Shown here: one piece after another, positions 8,101 through 10,119 of the stretch
Layout of the letters: each line of letters opens with the position of its first letter
How positions within the stretch are numbered: position 1 is the first letter of the stretch
Assembly: GCA_045533555.1 (NCBI GenBank)
Contig: JAZSHZ010000295.1
Coordinates: 1-10,119, forward strand
Reading direction: 5' to 3'
DNA: 10,119 nucleotides
Origin: SIG480 sp045533555
GTDB taxonomy: Bacteria > Bacillota > Clostridia > Oscillospirales > JAAYXM01
Program-made: the position numbers and the translations under genes
Notes under the pieces: generated by a model
Seen by the model: only the letters and a program-made list of their open reading frames with translations
Databases searched by the model: none
Told to the model about the DNA's origin: nothing

Positions 8101-10119
8101 TTACTTCCGTTTCACAATGGCTGACCGTACCGTTTACTACAACGCATGTCTTGACAGTTCCTACACCTTCGGAAAGTCCGATAATTTCACCTTTCTTGGC
8201 ATCGTACTTGAGAATATCCTTATCCTCATCAGCTATCTCGAAGATAAACTCAGCACCATCAAAATTGAGTGTGCCACCGTCTGCGAATTTTCCGGTAACA
8301 GATTCAACAGTAACCGCCTCTCCGACGCCTATTGTATCCTCGGAAAGCTTAGTCGTAACCTGAATCTCACGAGGTGTTCCTACAAGATAGATGCCTTTGA
8401 GAAGAACTGCATATTTACTTGAGCTAACTCTACTGTAGCATTCTTTTACTATCATAAGATATTCAGCATATCCGTTTGAATAGTCGAACTCATCGGACGC
8501 AATAAACTGGCCGGCAAATGCACGGCAAGCAATCGTGTCACCCGAACCATACAGATCTGCATCTGCAACAAGATTTTCGGGAATACAATATGAGCCAATG
8601 TTATTTGTAATACTCGAGAAAGTCATATCGGACGAATAAGGAAGCATATAAACTTCAGCGCGTCCGGCACTTGCGTAGGATAAACCTCTTACATCGACAT
8701 TATATTTACCAGACTTCGGAACTTTAACCTTATATGCAACCCAATCACCTGCATATCCGGAAAGATCTGTGTAATTTGCATTTGATCCAAGGTATGTGCT
8801 CTTGGAGTCAGGTCTTGTTAGCCTTGCTGAGACCATTCCCCACGGACGATCTGTTCCATAATCGCGCATCGCATATTGCATAAATTCAGCTTCAGTCACA
8901 AGGCGGTTTGCTTTAGCACCTGCGATATTCAGGCCGGCCTGTGAGAAATCCTCATATGCTCCGTTGTGGAACAGATATTCTTGATCAACTCCGGAAAGAG
9001 GTGCTGACGGCAATACGTTTATCGTAACTTTAGCGGATTTTGTTACACCGTTAAACGTTCCGCTTACTTTTATCTTCGCTTCGCCTTCTGCAATTGCATA
9101 AATATCTCCGTCGTTCGAACCGATGAGAACATTGTTATCATTATCTGAAATTTCATATGCAACAGTGCCATTCACCTCAGCGATTTCATCTTCACCGTCA
9201 AACCATTTGATTTCAGCAGAAAGCCTGTCTCCTACACGCACCTCACCGAAATCAGCTTCAATTTCGGTAAGCTCAGGCGGTTTAACCTGCTCATTGAGAT
9301 CAAAACTCTGCAAATAACCGTAATACCTCTTATCACTTGTTGCAGCTGCACCCTTTTCGAGCGTAAAGATGATATATATTTGACCCTTACCGAGGGAGAA
9401 GTTGCTTCCATAGTAAGGAGAAGCTTCAGTTGAATTCTTGTGTGTGTCAACCGAAAGAGCTTTTACGACACCCGAATCTGCAACTACTTCGGCAATATTA
9501 AGATTATCCGAAGTCATCTTCCATTTGTTGTCTGCATATTCAGCAGGAACAACATATACATTGACTCTACCCGTATATCCCGCTTTATTAAATATAAGCG
9601 ACGGCTTATAATAGCCTTTTTTTCCGACGGTTGCTTTAAGAACGAGGAAGTTTTCCCCTATTTTATCTTCCATTGCATAGAACTGAATACCGTCATCATA
9701 CATACCATTTCCCGGAATATTCTTCATATTGCAATAAGCCCACGTACCGGTAGATACCTTACGGTCAATGAGATTCTCGCTTGTTATTGTCGTTATCTTT
9801 ATGCTGCTTGAAGTTGTTCCCGGAGCATAAGCTTTTTTCGTAAGATTGTATGAATAGCTTACAAGTGCATCGGGATCATCGGGAGTTAAAATAAGCTTTG
9901 AAATAGTTCCGTAGGTTCTTTCCTCCGTTGCATAATTGACGGAACCTTCATTTGCTACGGCAATGAGCCAATACTCGCCCGCAGTAAGCTTTACTTTTTC
10001 AGCATATGCATCCGCAACAGTTGCGTTTGGGTGTGCATCATATGATGCAAGATACTTCACTTCAGCATAAGCATCCGTCATTGATGCTGCCGCAATAGCA
10101 GACTGAACGCCGTCAATTG
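2138..10119 (-). CDS. Giant SLH-anchored heparinase II/III-like polysaccharide lyase, 5' end outside window
   Basis: The frame is open to the right edge. The first ATG in view (10079-10081) has no ribosome site and 12 in-frame codons precede it, so signal peptide and true start lie outside. Residues below are counted from that ATG. Order: sandwich fragment (1-70); three related jelly-roll-like modules (about 72-265, 365-566, 767-945); Ig-like domains, some clearly Big_2-like (about 271-357, 571-662, 666-758, 966-1044, 1055-1136); heparinase II/III-like alpha/alpha toroid from Trp1145; beta-sandwich catalytic half from about 1820; He_PIG-like Ig domain (2310-2395); Gly/Ser/Pro/Thr linker (2396-2471); three SLH domains (2472-2647). 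Catalytic candidates are Tyr1496/Tyr1497 (GDDYYG), Asn1592 and His1596 (NFGMHQ), His1838/His1840 (NMHGHRD) and His1881 (SHNTVVVDE). Known chemistry of the family is beta-elimination of uronic-acid glycans. The substrate here is unknown. The protein should sit outside the cell, held to the wall by SLH binding to a wall polymer. Cys1219/1222/1248/1251 form a metal-site candidate. Confidence 0.9.
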   Translation of the reverse strand, partial: IDGVQSAIAAASMTDAYAEVKYLASYDAHPNATVADAYAEKVKLTAGEYWLIAVANEGSVNYATEERTYGTISKLILTPDDPDALVSYSYNLTKKAYAPGTTSSSIKITTITSENLIDRKVSTGTWAYCNMKNIPGNGMYDDGIQFYAMEDKIGENFLVLKATVGKKGYYKPSLIFNKAGYTGRVNVYVVPAEYADNKWKMTSDNLNIAEVVADSGVVKALSVDTHKNSTEASPYYGSNFSLGKGQIYIIFTLEKGAAATSDKRYYGYLQSFDLNEQVKPPELTEIEADFGEVRVGDRLSAEIKWFDGEDEIAEVNGTVAYEISDNDNNVLIGSNDGDIYAIAEGEAKIKVSGTFNGVTKSAKVTINVLPSAPLSGVDQEYLFHNGAYEDFSQAGLNIAGAKANRLVTEAEFMQYAMRDYGTDRPWGMVSARLTRPDSKSTYLGSNANYTDLSGYAGDWVAYKVKVPKSGKYNVDVRGLSYASAGRAEVYMLPYSSDMTFSSITNNIGSYCIPENLVADADLYGSGDTIACRAFAGQFIASDEFDYSNGYAEYLMIVKECYSRVSSSKYAVLLKGIYLVGTPREIQVTTKLSEDTIGVGEAVTVESVTGKFADGGTLNFDGAEFIFEIADEDKDILKYDAKKGEIIGLSEGVGTVKTCVVVNGTVSHCETEVTVDNDYKVIKTYLYTNNKVMMGEELLFTTGFELSNRKVFAGGDIESLEIINPSEDGIAIIAEDGKTVRAIKAGTFEVRAKIKVRGKIVESVPEKIVVFSEEMAPSSVVEINFMQGTYLGDNYTRLNDILAYTDYRPWIFHSIGNINPSYPDILLATQKAKYGQIGWKSGANIFDSYIAFKVKFPKTSTYLAEGYMGLSRYRSAAFDLYIMPATEEFESNILLYAVPTSEYYVGTADFYSKADFVGMTKTFGAKEVTEGEKLVVYRISESGAAGAGGDSCYPLTFSFADEEAFGGAELVTESGSNVIALDETVNTLIKLKTVKGAEIEYAEGDITAVVYKSENENVATVDASGVITGISEGEAKIIATVTYDGITKKAEYTVSVSDNSGIIENGIGIKAPDSIYVYGGSKLGVIAEMNSGKTLDIPNEFITWELVDGAEYAELSEDGNVYGIGVGTALISATVSADYKNGAAEGITIEPLALDVTWDANVNPQIYTLKQRENAKNNAAKYSWARDEVKAKKAEADKYVEHLDLLYSLIASEGLPRYYHIGHMGDPTKNFCRYCGADIGTLYGGYGWKTNAISRPWKVQCPDCNRVFPSNDFGSFYKLGLADDGTFLIDRALQKHHEMFVCEDVKAGAECSHIGKFPSYTTKTPGTAEWKAELDAWNNARESQEWKEHYGYNVKGGYLTNELYPEIDSKLGISGWGVDDGFGYKMPYISLERAKEIAGDGGDVTKVPGYDPRYYDNGNGYAWYADGARKGPVQYSYIAYFIHEGMWYGQGNVTGSAAIRKAINSLAEAFVYTGEAKYGRAGAILLDRIADFYSDFSWFKWHNWRGDDYYGAIVDPVWNTFISYEFAKAYDAFKPIYNDPSVIAYLSEKSPQYQKDEFGNWIENENGELTPVNLKDSPGAVRKNVEDNILLATYRQTRYGDNWGNFGMHQKSVAAAAVALSRMPESGEMIDWIFAPGPVSGTSGISTGSLPRTTPVTGGMFLGALINDIDRDGSATENAPGYNSLWIQNFLGVADLLRGFELYPQADLYENAKFTKMFAAQIRLTLGGYYTTHTGDSGAIGGTGLAVYTEDILQAYKNTKDPLLAQTLWVMKETYGDELRGTILDEDPDQLTKDIEYVIETQGKLNLESDMLSGYGFAALRAGGEYESASVSSYNNTHRDFAIYFGRNNMHGHRDTLNLFADAFGLNIAPDIGYPEETGQQPNRFQWVRTTISHNTVVVDEKEQGEGKVSQTPIHFDDSGKVKIMDINADVYDNTDEYRRSVVMVEVDDENSYGIDFFHIKGGNDHLYSFHSQSDEHTAISGLGDMYEQPMYTDDAGNIYGTYAGPDVKYGADPGGVNSEIYPRGYTWLREVRTYQSVDKDFTVEFNVKDWKKVMEKKRDVRLRLTMLNDQPVSEVTFAKALPPQTKSNKHVTNLEYMLVRNRGTNLDTVFTTVFEPYDASNKYIETIEKASMVRDENSKPGVLDAYSAVKVTLKSGRVDYIIYSTNTSVDYLIDEKISFRGFVGVISFDSEGNVIYTYLNDGEVLKLVDSETEESLAAYTGTVQSFTEELSKKNYIVYKPDMETDVEALAGKYVYVDNDGAQNGAYRIESATVENGNIKLDIGDVSIIRSFVNANNTALGYVYNISKGDSLRIPMPSVTDNSPIFDSVEDLSATVGSSTRIPIRVESPVGKEITLIGTSLPRGMSISEDGTSLIWKPDSSQVGKNHVAITATDGTLESTIHFSIDVYGSTTGDKPSAPSNPETPGTPTIPSTPGSGTGSSGASGGGGGSSASGGSGSTSGGASSAPETTPTVPSTPAKDSNTRFVDLGNHSWAVDAINALADEGIIKGTSENTFSPASNITRADFAILLVRAFKLQSEKEENFADVSSSDYFAKELAVARNTGLVNGIGENKFAPKNNITRQDMMVIVYRALVAMEKEFDTTAISASDFDKVADYAKEAVAALVNAGLINGKNGLVDPTANTTRAEVAVLIKRILEYTK
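2141..2668 (-). repeat. Three SLH domains at the C-terminus of the lyase
   Basis: Three S-layer homology repeats: 2495-2668 (FVDLGNHSWA to the KEE end, with ITRADFA), 2303-2494 (NFADVSSSDYFAKE, with ITRQDMM) and 2141-2302 (FDKVADYAKEAV, with TTRAEVA). The ITRAE-like motif binds secondary wall polymer in characterised SLH proteins. The second copy carries TRQD and the third TTRAE. They end three residues or fewer before the stop codon, the usual position for wall-anchoring SLH triplets. Confidence 0.93.
2691..2843 (-). repeat. 24-bp direct repeat inside the Gly/Ser/Pro/Thr linker
   Basis: Bases 2691-2714 and 2820-2843 are identical at 23 of 24 positions and encode the linker motif TPT[IV]PSTP twice. 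Between them the linker is a run of Gly and Ser codons. It joins the SLH anchor to the rest of the protein, and the repeats suggest growth or shrinkage of the linker by slippage or recombination. Confidence 0.8.
7247..9868 (-). repeat. Three diverged copies of a jelly-roll-like module in the lyase
   Basis: Modules at about 9287-9868, 8384-8989 and 7247-7783 share an ordered pattern. A strand such as VAYKVKVPKSGKY (residues 448-460) or IAFKVKFPKTSTY (837-849) is followed about 15-20 residues later by an edge strand ending in a Tyr-x-x-Pro turn: VYVVPAE, VYMLPYS and LYIMPAT. Each is followed by one or two Ig-like domains. The first copy is the most diverged (FLVLKATVGKKGYY). They look like carbohydrate-binding or spacer sandwiches of one origin; I do not recognise a named CBM family. 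Confidence 0.6.

Noticed and set aside
10079..10081. ATG as start of the lyase
   Set aside because: No ribosome site precedes it, the frame stays open to the window edge and the protein would lack a signal peptide, so it is an internal methionine.

Overview
The window looks like chromosome from a low-to-moderate GC Bacillota, probably a member of the Clostridia. The signs are three C-terminal S-layer homology (SLH) repeats, Gram-positive style GGAGG-like ribosome sites, a TagD-type glycerol-3-phosphate cytidylyltransferase and small bacterial sugar transferases. I cannot name genus or species. Every convincing protein gene lies on the minus strand, so the window is best read from right to left.

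Right part (2138-10119): one giant open reading frame that enters from beyond the right edge, with at least 2659 codons in view and no credible start inside the window. It encodes a secreted, cell-wall-anchored polysaccharide lyase. In order it has an N-terminal sandwich fragment, alternating jelly-roll-like modules (three related copies) and Ig-like domains (about five), a heparinase II/III-like alpha/alpha toroid with a CX2C-X25-CX2C metal-site candidate, the beta-sandwich catalytic half, an He_PIG-like Ig domain, a Gly/Ser/Pro/Thr linker and three SLH domains.

Middle (1678-2137): a gene-free spacer full of structure. It holds a hairpin followed by a T-tract that can end transcription of the lyase gene, the degraded 3' end of an IS3-like transposase on the plus strand, imperfect inverted arms of about 57 bp enclosing this remnant, a 23+5 bp near-perfect palindrome, and the promoter and hairpin-rich leader of the next operon.

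Left part (1-1677): a tightly packed operon that reads off the left edge: a small membrane phosphoglycosyl transferase, a family 2 glycosyltransferase and a partial TagD-like cytidylyltransferase, with intergenic gaps of 3 and 4 bases. Together they suggest assembly of a surface glycan on undecaprenyl phosphate, possibly decorated with or linked through glycerol phosphate. The operon is visibly more AT-rich than the lyase gene.

The two halves fit a cell-surface theme: one makes a surface polymer, the other displays an enzyme that cuts an acidic polysaccharide. Whether the lyase acts on foreign glycan or on the cell's own polymer cannot be decided from sequence. I see no CRISPR array, tRNA or rRNA.
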